From the NCBI GenBank assembly GCA_017398425.1, contig JAFQFZ010000034.1:1-46858 (forward strand): DNA of 46,858 nt, in the 5' to 3' direction. Shown here one piece after another: positions 9,001 to 17,323 of this stretch; within the stretch, counting starts at the first letter, position 1; each line of letters begins with the position of its first letter. Source of the DNA: Clostridia bacterium (lineage in GTDB: Bacteria > Bacillota > Clostridia > Oscillospirales > Acutalibacteraceae). The notes below the pieces were generated by a model that searched no databases, was not told the origin of the DNA, and was given only the letters and a program-made list of their open reading frames with translations. Made by a program: the position numbers and the translations under genes.

Positions 9001-9182
9001 GGCTCCCTCTGACGAGGGAGCTGTCCGAGCAAAAGCGAGGACTGAGGGAGAGAAAGGCCTGACTACCCCTCCGTCTGCGGCTAAGCCGCATCCACCTCCC
9101 CTGACATGCCTGACGCTCCAAATCTCCGATTTGGCAAGCGGAAGTTATACATGCGAGGCGAAGCCGAGTCGGAAGGGGAGGC
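9001..9182. repeat. MITE-like repeat, copy 1 (CTCCCT...GAGGGAG type)
   Basis: Non-coding block built of nested palindromes: a CTCCCTC/GAGGGAG hairpin, then CTGTCCGAGCAAAAGCGAGGACTGAGGGAG, spaced by variable hairpins, ending in a mirrored GGAGGGG arm near 9170-9182. The same skeleton (terminal hairpin, TGGC or CTGTC, variable hairpin, TGACGGA or GACTGA) recurs near 36.6, 40.85 and 46.7 kb. Confidence 0.6.
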
Positions 9183-9209
9183 AAGGGGTTGCTCCGCTTC
9201 GTTATTGCT

Positions 9210-9250
9210 CCCCCGGCATTGCCGGGGGGTTATTTCTATCTAAAGATACA
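9210..9250 (+). repeat. Hairpin plus 20-base conserved tag, copy 1
   Basis: An 8-bp GC hairpin (arms CCCCCGGC and GCCGGGGG, 9210-9228) is followed by TTATTTCTATCTAAAGATAC (9230-9249). The same arrangement, inverted, occurs at 46631-46670. Confidence 0.65.
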
Positions 9251-9252
9251 AC

Positions 9253-9287
9253 AAAAAGCGGGAGTGTCCGAGGACACTCCCGCTTTG
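9253..9287 (-). terminator. Intrinsic terminator of the GH25-dockerin gene
   Basis: A 15-bp stem (arms AAAGCGGGAGTGTCC and its complement, about 9256-9287) with a U-run on the minus strand, 17 bases after the stop codon at 9304. Confidence 0.85.
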
Positions 9288-9303
9288 GGATCGATATGAA
9301 TTC

Positions 9304-11580
9304 TTACACCACGATCGAGGCGAGGATCTCGCGCACGTCGGCGGTGGTGACTTTGCCGTCGCCGTCAAAGTCCGCGAAGCTGAGCATCTCGTCGGAGAGC
9401 TTCTCCATGTCAACGATGTGCGCCACGATCGCACGCGCGTCGGTGGTGGTCACCTTGCCGTCGCCGTTGACATCGCCGTACTCATACTTCGGCTTATCGG
9501 TGAGCGAACCCGAAGAGGACGCGCCGTCCTGCACATAGGTGACGGTCGGAAGCGCCGACGCCTGAAGTGCCTTCAAAGTCAGCGTGCCGGGGGCGGTCAG
9601 GGTGATGGTGACGCTCTTGACGTCGCTGCTGTTGATCGCGCCGCCGTTCCACTCATAGTAACCGAGCAGATACATCTCGACGTTCCACGCGCCGCTCGGC
9701 AGAGCCGCCGGCACGGTGGACAACTCGAACACGTTGAAGAATTCGTTCTTGAATTCCATCGTCGCATCGCCGTTGCCGTTCTTGAGCTCCATCGTCACGT
9801 TGAAGGGCGCGGTGGAATCCACATCCATCAACAGGTTCTTCATCGCGGTCGGATCGAAGCTGTCGTTCAGATTCATCTTGATGCTGTAGCCGTCGTTGCC
9901 CGTGGCGTTCATCGTCAGCGTACCGTTGTTGTAGGAGTAGCTGCCGACACCCGACAGTTGGGTGACATCGCTGTTCATGAAGGTCTTGTACTTGTCGGGC
10001 AGATCGTAGGGCGCCGTAAACTTCAGATCATACAGCTTGACATAGGAGTCCTTTTCGCCGATGACGTAGTAGGTCACTTTGGTGAATTTCACGTTGCCGC
10101 TTGCAGGGGCATGACCGAGGTTGCGGATGTAGGAGCCGACGTCATAGAAGTCCTCAATGGGACCTGCGGGGAAGTCGGTGCCGCCGATGTTTGCCACCTC
10201 CGACAGATACAGCTCATGCGGCTCGGCGTTCTTGTCGAGGTAGGTCAGCACCACGTTGAACTGCGCCGTGCCTTCCTTCTTGAGATAGATGTAGCCGTCG
10301 TTGACGGAGTCAAAGCTGTTTTCGTACGCCATGTACGCCGACGGCCACGACCAGTTGTCGGCGTTGGTGACACCGTTGTAGAGGGTGACCGAGCTGTAGC
10401 TGTCATTGTTCCAGTAAGGCCAGATCTCGCCTTGATCGTTGAAACTCTGAAGCTGGAGTTGCTGAGAGTTGGGCATCAGGTTGGTCTGCGCGCCCCAGTA
10501 CGCCTCGTCCCACTTCGCATACAGCGTGAAGTCGTAGGGCACGGCGGTGTTGAAATCGTAGGGATCGGTCAGCTCGGGGTTGCAGTACCAGCCGCCGAAC
10601 GTAAAGCCGTACTTCGTCGGATTCGCGGGAGCCGTCAGCTTGTCGCCGTCCTTGACTTTGACCGCTTCCACCGCCGAACCGCCGTTGGTTTCAAAGCTGA
10701 TGGTGTGCTTTTTCACGACGTTGTTGTAGCCGTAGGTCTGCATGATGGTGGGGTAATCGCGGAACGCCACGTTGCAGTCAAGCGGCCAACCCTTATCGGA
10801 GGTGTACCAGTACGAGCCGTCATACATGGGCTCCGACCAGGAGTTACTCGCCCACGCATACTGCCACATGCCGTATTGCGTGCGGTATTCCGTCTTGTCC
10901 ACGTTCGGATCGTACTGCGGGCCGCTGTCGTTTCTCAAAGGCTTCGGAACCCACGTGTCGTATTGGTAGCTGCTCGACGCTTGGATGTTGTCCATCGCGC
11001 AACCGAGGTTCGAGTACACGCCGGGGAAGTAGTTGTTCGCTGCCATCTCCTCGCACCAAGCGTTGCAAAGCTCGACTTGCTTCGACGCGCTCAGGTTGTA
11101 GTGCACATCCGCCTCGATGTCGAAGTAGATGGGATACTCGAAATACATATCGTTCTTTTCGATGATGTCAATACAGAACTGCGCATCTCCGCGCACACCC
11201 GACGCCGTGGTCTTGTAGCTGTAGTAGTACGCGCCGACGTGCATGCCCGCCTCACGCGCCATATTGTACAGCGTGGGGAACGTCGGGTCAGCACGGCGAG
11301 CGCCGTAGCCGGCCTTTTCGTCACCGATACGCAAGATGACGAACTCACAGCCGTCCGCTTTCATTTTTTTGAAGTCCACCAAACTGTAATCGGTGTAGGT
11401 GGCGCCGTTGACGTTCCACTGAGACATATCACAGCCCCAAGCGAAAATTTTGCCGTCGCCCTTCTTGCTGGCACCTGCCAAAGCCGCCGACGCCGTCGGC
11501 ACGGGTGCCGCGATCGTAAACAACGAGCACAGCATCATCAGCGCCAGGCTGAGCGACAAGAGTTTTTTACACAGTTTCAT
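9304..11580 (-). CDS. Secreted GH25 lysozyme-type protein with C-terminal dockerin
   Basis: Exported protein of 758 residues. In order: signal peptide 1-33; GH25 muramidase domain about 45-285 (GCDMSQWN with Asp51, and YFDIEAD with Asp154 and Glu156, the family acidic residues); an InlB-type Listeria-Bacteroides repeat about 292-358 (ETNGGSAV, FGGWY, LYAKWD); an unnamed module 366-522; a second unnamed module about 535-687; and a type I dockerin 700-758 with two calcium loops (DVNGDGKVTTTDAR, DFDGDGKVTTADVR). GH25 enzymes cleave the MurNAc-GlcNAc bond. The dockerin would dock it to a cohesin scaffold at the cell surface. AAGGAGG precedes ATG 11580. The two unnamed modules recur in the next gene. 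Confidence 0.93.
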   Translation of the reverse strand: MKLCKKLLSLSLALMMLCSLFTIAAPVPTASAALAGASKKGDGKIFAWGCDMSQWNVNGATYTDYSLVDFKKMKADGCEFVILRIGDEKAGYGARRADPTFPTLYNMAREAGMHVGAYYYSYKTTASGVRGDAQFCIDIIEKNDMYFEYPIYFDIEADVHYNLSASKQVELCNAWCEEMAANNYFPGVYSNLGCAMDNIQASSSYQYDTWVPKPLRNDSGPQYDPNVDKTEYRTQYGMWQYAWASNSWSEPMYDGSYWYTSDKGWPLDCNVAFRDYPTIMQTYGYNNVVKKHTISFETNGGSAVEAVKVKDGDKLTAPANPTKYGFTFGGWYCNPELTDPYDFNTAVPYDFTLYAKWDEAYWGAQTNLMPNSQQLQLQSFNDQGEIWPYWNNDSYSSVTLYNGVTNADNWSWPSAYMAYENSFDSVNDGYIYLKKEGTAQFNVVLTYLDKNAEPHELYLSEVANIGGTDFPAGPIEDFYDVGSYIRNLGHAPASGNVKFTKVTYYVIGEKDSYVKLYDLKFTAPYDLPDKYKTFMNSDVTQLSGVGSYSYNNGTLTMNATGNDGYSIKMNLNDSFDPTAMKNLLMDVDSTAPFNVTMELKNGNGDATMEFKNEFFNVFELSTVPAALPSGAWNVEMYLLGYYEWNGGAINSSDVKSVTITLTAPGTLTLKALQASALPTVTYVQDGASSSGSLTDKPKYEYGDVNGDGKVTTTDARAIVAHIVDMEKLSDEMLSFADFDGDGKVTTADVREILASIVV

Positions 11581-11643
11581 GCCTTGTTTCCTCCTTGGAA
11601 TGTAAAGTAGGGATTTCGAAACATCCCGTAATTTCCTAGTATA

Positions 11644-11673
11644 ACTATACTATATATACGACGGATTCGTCAA
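11644..11673 (-). promoter_or_regulatory. Promoter of the GH25-dockerin gene
   Basis: -35 TTGACG (11668-11673) and -10 TATAGT (11644-11649) with an 18-bp spacer, followed by a leader of about 60 bases to the AAGGAGG site. Confidence 0.65.
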
Positions 11674-11763
11674 TTGTTTTCAACCGCCTACCCCGATTTT
11701 CAGCAAAAGAGCTAATCGCCGCCCTCGCTTTTCGGATATTCTTTACGAAGAAATGCGGCAAAA

Positions 11764-11807
11764 AAAGAGCGGTCACGGCGGGTTTTCTCCCGCTGTGACC
11801 GCTCTTG
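11764..11807 (-). terminator. Intrinsic terminator of the phosphoesterase-dockerin gene
   Basis: A 17-bp stem (11766-11782 with 11789-11805, one G-U pair) followed on the minus strand by a long U-run (11760-11766). Confidence 0.88.
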
Positions 11808-11824
11808 ATCGTTGAGTATACGTC

Positions 11825-14506
11825 TTACGCCAGCACGAAACGAAGCAACTCGCGCACGTCCACCGACGTGATGAACCCATCGCCGTTGACATCGGCAAAG
11901 GGGCGCTCTGCGGCGGGAAGCTCCACGCCGATGGTGTGCATCAGGATGAGGCGCACGTCCATCGTCGAGATCGCACCGTCGCCGTTGACATCGCCCGTTT
12001 GTTGCGTCGGGGTGGTGACCTCGAGCGTCACTCCGTCCTGCACCGTCGGCAGGTGGCCGTTCGACGACAACTGCAATCCCTCGATCGTCACTGTGCCGCG
12101 ACCGCTGAGTGTGATGTCCACGGTCTTGAGCGTGCTCATGCCGTCGGACGGAGCCAAGCCGTTGAAGGTGTAGCAACTGTAGAAATCCACCGTGCGGTCA
12201 TAGGTTCCCGTCGGGAGGAAGTCGTTCTCCTTCTCCTGACAGAACTCGGGCCAGAAATCCGCCGCCAAGCCGAAGGTGGTGTCCGTTGCCGCCGTGGTGG
12301 CGGTGACCGTCACGTCAAACGCCGCGGTCGCCGCAACCTTGACCGCCAGCTCCCGCAGGAGCGACACGTTGTAGGTCTCGTCGAGCGCGACGCGCACCGT
12401 GTAGGGCGCGTCCGTATCGGAACGCACCGTCAGCGTGCCGTTTTGATAGGTGAAGCCGCCGCTGCTTTGACTGACCGCTTGAAGCGCGTCGGGGTTCAAC
12501 AGGCTGACCGCCTTGTCGGCGCGGTCGCTCACCACCGACAGGTCGTACACCGTCAGCTTCGCGTTCGCCGCGCCCGATGCAAAGATACGCACCTGCTTGA
12601 AGGTCACCGTGCCGTTATCATTGTAATGCGGGAACTCGATGTCCGCAAGGTCGATCACGCCGCGCACGCGCCGTCCGTTGCCGATGAGATCGCCGCTGTC
12701 CGCGTCGACCGTCATGTGCGGCAGATAGGAGTTGAGCGACAGCGACGCGCCGTTTCCGAGGAACAGATAGAGGTTCGCCGATGCCGTTTCTTCGAGCGTC
12801 AGGTCGACGTACAGCGACGAAGCCTTGGGGTCGACGGTGATCGGCGACGCCATCACATAGTCCGCTTTGGGCCACAGACCGTTCGTGTTGTAAAACGAGA
12901 CGACCTCGCCGTTCGACTCGACTTGCATCTCGCCGCCGTCAAACGTCCAGTCGGCGACGTTTTCGGAGATCAAGTCGCTCACACCGTTTTGAAGCGGGAT
13001 CAAAAACTGCGCCGACGCGCACCATTGACCGCGGGTGAAATCGCGTCCCTTGACGAGGAGGTAATCCTCATACACTTCCACATACAAGCCCTGCGATCCG
13101 GCGAAGTCTTGGTTTTGATCGTTCCAGAGATACGCCGTCGACGCGGCGTTGATGAAGGTCGCGTCCGTGCCGTTGCCGTAGAGCATGGGTTGCTCTTGCT
13201 CAAAGGACGAATGCGTGTGTCCCGAGAACAAGACGGCATTCGGATACTGCTTCAGGATCGCATGCAGCTTTGCCGAAGCGGATTCCTCGAAATACCACCG
13301 CTGGATACCGTCGTTTTTCCACGACAGCGTGCCCGAGACGGTGTCCTTCAAGGGCTGATGCAAGAAGAGGAACACCGGCTTCGTCGGATCGGTCGACGCC
13401 AGTTGCGACGCCACCCATTGCAGTTGGGCATCGCCGATGCCGCCCGCTGTGGATTGCACCTCCGAGCCGAGGACCAAAAACTTCGTGTTTTGCAGTTCCT
13501 TGGCGTAGTACAAACCGGGAGTCTTGTAATTGTTGATAAACCGCGCCACCTCTTCGTCGTAGGTGCCGCCGTAAACTTCGTCGTGGTTGCCGATGGCGTA
13601 GGTGACGGTCGGGAGATCCAGCTCCGCGTCCATCGCGCTCATCGTTTGGAGCAACAGATCGTACTGCTCCTGCGTGCCGCGGTCGGTGTTATCGCCGACC
13701 GTAAAAATGCCCACGCTCTGCGGTGAGAGACGCTTCACGTCGCGAAGCGCCTCTTTGAGGTTCGGGACGTGCGCGGGAAGAGCGCTCGACACGTGCAGGT
13801 CGGTCAACACCTGAAACTCATACAAAAGCGTCGACGAGGGCACTTTCAGCGCCGCAGGTGCCGCCGCAAAGCAGGAGCTTGCGTGTCCCTCGACCACCGC
13901 CACCTCGATGCTGTCCGCTTCGTCGGGCATAAAGAGGCACTCGTTGCAGACGATCGTGAACGCCGAAGCACCGCTGTGGGTCACTTCCTTGATGGCGGCG
14001 TAGTCCGCAAGGCGCGCGCCGTTTTTCGCCCAGTAGAGACGATAGGTCAGCGTCGCCGCCGACGAGGGCGTGACGGTCACGGCGAGCGTGGATTTGCCGC
14101 CTGTGATCGACGCTTGCACGGTCGCCGAAACGGCGCCGTAGTCTGTCGTGTCGGTGCCGCGCACCGTAAAGTTCACGCGGTCAAGCACCGTATAGCCGTC
14201 GTTGTCGCACAGGTACGCCGTATAGTCGCCCGCCGCGAGCGACGCGGTTTCAAACGTGATCGTGCCGCTCCCGACGGTGTATTGCCACATCAGCGAATTT
14301 TGTCCGCTTCCGGGAAGCAGTCCCGCCGGGTACAAGCCCGTCCAGTCGTTGGTGTCGGTGCCGCCAAACGACACGGTGATCGTGTCATTGGCGCTGTACA
14401 CCGCGCGGTCGAGACGGATGTCGGGCGTAGCCGCCGACACCGTGTACAACGGCAACAGCGCACAAATGAGCGCCGCCACCGTCAAAAGCACTCCGATCCG
14501 TTTCAT
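11825..14506 (-). CDS. Secreted metallophosphoesterase with C-terminal dockerin
   Basis: Exported protein of 893 residues. Signal peptide 1-26; an N-terminal beta-sandwich (about 28-118) with the SxNDTITVSF pattern; a calcineurin-like metallophosphoesterase domain about 230-505; two unnamed modules (about 517-662 and 665-825); and a type I dockerin 838-890 with both calcium loops (DVNGDGAISTMDVR, DVNGDGFITSVDVR). Phosphoesterase motifs are DLH (236-238), GDNTDRG (from 271), GNHDE (from 306), His383 and GHTH (from 429), so the metal site is complete. The substrate is unknown. ATG 14506 is chosen (signal peptide MKRIG, AGGAG 11 bases upstream); ATG 14515 is also possible. Phosphoesterases with dockerins are unusual. 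Confidence 0.9.
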   Translation of the reverse strand: MKRIGVLLTVAALICALLPLYTVSAATPDIRLDRAVYSANDTITVSFGGTDTNDWTGLYPAGLLPGSGQNSLMWQYTVGSGTITFETASLAAGDYTAYLCDNDGYTVLDRVNFTVRGTDTTDYGAVSATVQASITGGKSTLAVTVTPSSAATLTYRLYWAKNGARLADYAAIKEVTHSGASAFTIVCNECLFMPDEADSIEVAVVEGHASSCFAAAPAALKVPSSTLLYEFQVLTDLHVSSALPAHVPNLKEALRDVKRLSPQSVGIFTVGDNTDRGTQEQYDLLLQTMSAMDAELDLPTVTYAIGNHDEVYGGTYDEEVARFINNYKTPGLYYAKELQNTKFLVLGSEVQSTAGGIGDAQLQWVASQLASTDPTKPVFLFLHQPLKDTVSGTLSWKNDGIQRWYFEESASAKLHAILKQYPNAVLFSGHTHSSFEQEQPMLYGNGTDATFINAASTAYLWNDQNQDFAGSQGLYVEVYEDYLLVKGRDFTRGQWCASAQFLIPLQNGVSDLISENVADWTFDGGEMQVESNGEVVSFYNTNGLWPKADYVMASPITVDPKASSLYVDLTLEETASANLYLFLGNGASLSLNSYLPHMTVDADSGDLIGNGRRVRGVIDLADIEFPHYNDNGTVTFKQVRIFASGAANAKLTVYDLSVVSDRADKAVSLLNPDALQAVSQSSGGFTYQNGTLTVRSDTDAPYTVRVALDETYNVSLLRELAVKVAATAAFDVTVTATTAATDTTFGLAADFWPEFCQEKENDFLPTGTYDRTVDFYSCYTFNGLAPSDGMSTLKTVDITLSGRGTVTIEGLQLSSNGHLPTVQDGVTLEVTTPTQQTGDVNGDGAISTMDVRLILMHTIGVELPAAERPFADVNGDGFITSVDVRELLRFVLA

Positions 14507-14560
14507 AATTTCCATCGCTCCTCTCATATATGGGGGGGATATTTCAGTATACCATACCAT

Positions 14561-15625
14561 TCAATCAAACGCAAACGGCAAATGTGCATCGGGTGCCGCC
14601 ATCACGTTCCACGACAGCGTCACACCGTCGACGCCGCTTTCCTCCAAAACCCGAAGCGATTCCCTGACATACGCGGCATCCGTCGGGGCGATCCCCTCCA
14701 GACGGTTGACCTCGATGCCGGGATACACCGCGCACGGCAAACCTTCGAGCGCGTTCAGCTCACGGCGCAGATGCGTGTCGTCAGTCACGACGGCGGGATA
14801 TCCCTCGGCCGTCGGTGCTGAGCGCCTGAGCAGATCGTATTCATAGCCGATGCCCGCGGGCGCATAGGTGCGGCGGTAGAGCATCGGCTTCAGGAAGTCG
14901 GCAACCTCGGCAAGAGACGGGAGCGACTGCCCCACAAACGCGCTCAGCGTCGGCGCAAACACATCCAGTCCCACCGTCAGCCCGCGCGCCTTGAACGCGC
15001 GGCACAGCGACGCGATGCTCTCGGTGAGGATCGCCTGCTTTGCCCGCAAAAACCGTCGCAGGGGTTCGCTGTCGGCATCAAAAAAACGATCGCCCTCGCG
15101 CTCAAAAGCGGCGGCGACGTCTGTAAGCTCCACCCCGTGACGGCGGTACGCCTCACGGCAGCGGTCGCATCCGCAACTGAGCACCCCCTCGACCCCGCCG
15201 ACGAACGACGGTGTCCGCACGCGGTCGAGAAACACACCCGTGAAGCCCGCGTCGGCAAAGTCACGATCGAACACCTCCGTCACCGCTCGCAAGTTCCCCT
15301 CATCCGTCGGGCAACAGAACACAAAGCTCTCGCCCTGCCGTTCGATCGCTTTGGCGAGCGGACGTCCCCACGCGTCGAGCGATTCTTTCATCGGGATGCG
15401 GTCTTGCAGCTCCGCAAACACGGGAAGCCACAGCACCATGTCGATGCCCTTGCGTTTCAGATACTCCCCGATGGGACGGTAAAACGCCGCATCAGGGTAC
15501 CAGCCGAGGATCACTTTATCCACTGTCATGCGCGCAGTGAGCATCTCAAGCCGACGGAGGATCTCCTCGTTCGTGTAGCTTTGCTCCTCCCAGCTTCCCG
15601 AAAACACCTGTACCATACAGCGCAT
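14561..15625 (-). CDS. Predicted TIM-barrel protein, possible glycoside hydrolase-like, function unknown
   Basis: Cytosolic protein of 354 residues with no signal peptide. Repeating strand-helix blocks (DKVILGWYPD, DMVLWLPVF, FVFCCPTDEGN, FTGVFLDRVRTPSF, LTVGLDVFAP, FLKPMLYRRTY, GVTLSWNVM) look like a beta/alpha barrel. A CGCDRC cluster (near residue 152) after FLDRVRTPS resembles that of uncharacterised glycoside-hydrolase-like barrels. I cannot assign a reaction. GAGGAGG is 8 bases before ATG 15625. The next minus-strand gene (phosphoesterase-dockerin) starts about 55 bases downstream with no terminator between, so the two are probably one transcript. Confidence 0.75.
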   Translation of the reverse strand: MRCMVQVFSGSWEEQSYTNEEILRRLEMLTARMTVDKVILGWYPDAAFYRPIGEYLKRKGIDMVLWLPVFAELQDRIPMKESLDAWGRPLAKAIERQGESFVFCCPTDEGNLRAVTEVFDRDFADAGFTGVFLDRVRTPSFVGGVEGVLSCGCDRCREAYRRHGVELTDVAAAFEREGDRFFDADSEPLRRFLRAKQAILTESIASLCRAFKARGLTVGLDVFAPTLSAFVGQSLPSLAEVADFLKPMLYRRTYAPAGIGYEYDLLRRSAPTAEGYPAVVTDDTHLRRELNALEGLPCAVYPGIEVNRLEGIAPTDAAYVRESLRVLEESGVDGVTLSWNVMAAPDAHLPFAFD

Positions 15626-15654
15626 GATGATCGCCTCCTCGTTTTCTTATGTCC

Positions 15655-15683
15655 AGTATACCGCCGCTTTCCAAAAAATACAA
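15655..15683 (-). promoter_or_regulatory. Promoter of the TIM-barrel/phosphoesterase unit
   Basis: -35 TTGTAT (15678-15683) and -10 TATACT (15655-15660), 17-bp spacer, minus strand. It lies back to back with the galT promoter, with only about 10 bp between the two -35 boxes. Confidence 0.7.
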
Positions 15684-15692
15684 GTCCCGCGC

Positions 15693-15721
15693 TTGTATTA
15701 CGGGGAAAGGTGTGCTATAAT
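15693..15721 (+). promoter_or_regulatory. Promoter of galT
   Basis: -35 TTGTAT (15693-15698) and a perfect -10 TATAAT (15716-15721), 17-bp spacer. Confidence 0.75.
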
Positions 15722-15754
15722 CGGTCTAAACGAACCGCAAGGAGGACGATGTCC

Positions 15755-17245
15755 ATGATCTGTAACGCCATTCAAAAATTGATCGACTACGCTGTGCAAA
15801 AAGCACTCATCACCGAAGACGATGTCTACGTCGCGCGCAACGGCCTGATGGATGCGTTGCAGGTGGATCACTGGGACGAGCCGACTGCAAGGTACGACGG
15901 CGAGACGATCGATGCCCTTCTTGAGACTCTGCTCGCCTATGCGATCGAGCATGAGGTCATCCGCGACACCGCCAACTCCCGCGATCTGTTCGACACCAAG
16001 CTGATGGGTATTCTCACCCCGATGCCGCGCGAGATCATCGCGGAGTTCCGCCGTCGCTACGCCGTCGACCCGCGCGAGGCGACCGACTGGTACTTTGCGA
16101 TCAGCAAGGATCTCAACTATGTGCGCGGCGGTCGCATCGCAAAGGATCTCAAGTGGACCTACGACGGCAAGTACGGCACGCTCGACATCACCATCAACTG
16201 CTCCAAACCCGAAAAGGATCCGCGCGACATCGCCGCCGCCGGCAAGCAAAAAGCGGTCGCCTACCCGAAATGCCAGCTTTGCGTCGAGAACGCGGGCTTT
16301 GCCGGTCACGCGACGCATCCCGCCCGTCAAAATCTGCGCCCCATCCCCATCCGCGTCGCGGACGGCGACTGGCAGATCCAATATTCCCCCTACGGCTACT
16401 ACAACGAGCATTGCATCGTGTTCAACGCCGCGCACGTCCCGATGAAGATCGACGACGCGGTGTTTGACAAGCTGTTTGATATTCTCGATTTCCTGCCGCA
16501 CTACTTTGTCGGTTCCAACGCCGACCTGCCCATCGTCGGCGGCTCCATTTTGTCGCACGAACACTTCCAGGGCGGTCACTACACCTTCGCCATGGACAAC
16601 GCTCCCATCGAGCATTCCTTCGACCTGCCGCAGTTCCCGAACGTGAAAGCGGGACTGCTCAAATGGCCGCTGTCGGTGGTGCGCGTCTCGTCCGTGGATC
16701 GCCGCGAACTCGTCGCCTGCTGTCAAACGGTGCTTGCCGCGTGGCGCGGCTACAGCGACGAGGCGGTCTCGATTCGCGCCTTCTCGGGCGACACCCCCCA
16801 CAACACCGTCACCCCCATCGCCCGCATCCGCGACGGTCGCTACGAATGCGATCTGGTGCTTCGCAACAACCTCACCACCGACGAGCGCCCGATGGGTCTG
16901 TTCCATCCGAACCCCACCCTGCATCACATCAAGAAGGAAAACATCGGTCTCATCGAAGTGATGGGTCTTGCCGTGCTTCCGTCGCGTCTGGCGACCGAGA
17001 TCGGGGAGCTGGAGCAAGCGATGCTCAGCGGCGGCTCGTTCGACACGCCGTCTCTGAAATCCCACGAAGCGTGGGCGAAAGACGTCCTCGCCGCCCATCC
17101 CGAGTTTGGTGCCGACAACGCGCGCGCCATTTTGGAACTCGAGATCGGTCGCGTGTTCGAGCAGGTGCTCGAGGATGCGGGCGTGTTCAAGCGCGACGCG
17201 GAAGGCACCGCGGCGTTCAAGCGCTTTGCCGAAGCGCTTGGCTGA
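15755..17245 (+). CDS. galT: UDP-glucose--hexose-1-phosphate uridylyltransferase (Firmicutes type)
   Basis: Leloir-pathway enzyme of 496 residues that exchanges galactose-1-phosphate with UDP-glucose. The N-terminus (ICNAIQKLIDYAVQKALI), the CxxC-containing YPKCQLCVENAGFAGHATHPARQN block and the nucleotidylation motif GSILSHEHFQGGHY identify the second GalT family of Firmicutes, which is longer than the E. coli type. ATG 15755 is chosen because AAGGAGG (15739-15745) is 9 bases upstream; ATG 15749 is only 3 bases from it. There is no galK or galE beside it. It is monocistronic between its own promoter and a strong terminator. Confidence 0.95.
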   Translation: MICNAIQKLIDYAVQKALITEDDVYVARNGLMDALQVDHWDEPTARYDGETIDALLETLLAYAIEHEVIRDTANSRDLFDTKLMGILTPMPREIIAEFRRRYAVDPREATDWYFAISKDLNYVRGGRIAKDLKWTYDGKYGTLDITINCSKPEKDPRDIAAAGKQKAVAYPKCQLCVENAGFAGHATHPARQNLRPIPIRVADGDWQIQYSPYGYYNEHCIVFNAAHVPMKIDDAVFDKLFDILDFLPHYFVGSNADLPIVGGSILSHEHFQGGHYTFAMDNAPIEHSFDLPQFPNVKAGLLKWPLSVVRVSSVDRRELVACCQTVLAAWRGYSDEAVSIRAFSGDTPHNTVTPIARIRDGRYECDLVLRNNLTTDERPMGLFHPNPTLHHIKKENIGLIEVMGLAVLPSRLATEIGELEQAMLSGGSFDTPSLKSHEAWAKDVLAAHPEFGADNARAILELEIGRVFEQVLEDAGVFKRDAEGTAAFKRFAEALG

Positions 17246-17264
17246 TCTTTCTACCGTATATATA

Positions 17265-17302
17265 AAAACGCGAGAGGCGGGCAGTCCGCCTCTCGCGTTT
17301 TT
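17265..17302. terminator. Bidirectional intrinsic terminator
   Basis: A 14-16-bp stem (17265-17280 with 17286-17301), A-rich and T-rich flanks, between convergent galT and the YcxB-like genes. Confidence 0.9.
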
Positions 17303-17323
17303 ATTGTTGGTACATCTGCAAAT

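Noticed and set aside
9418-11610. Long plus-strand frame (730 codons) opposite the GH25-dockerin gene
   Set aside because: Composition is that of an antisense shadow in GC-rich DNA, and the minus strand has recognisable domains throughout.
15137-15754. Upstream extension of the galT frame
   Set aside because: It overlaps the divergent barrel-protein gene and both promoters; ATG 15755 has the ribosome binding site.
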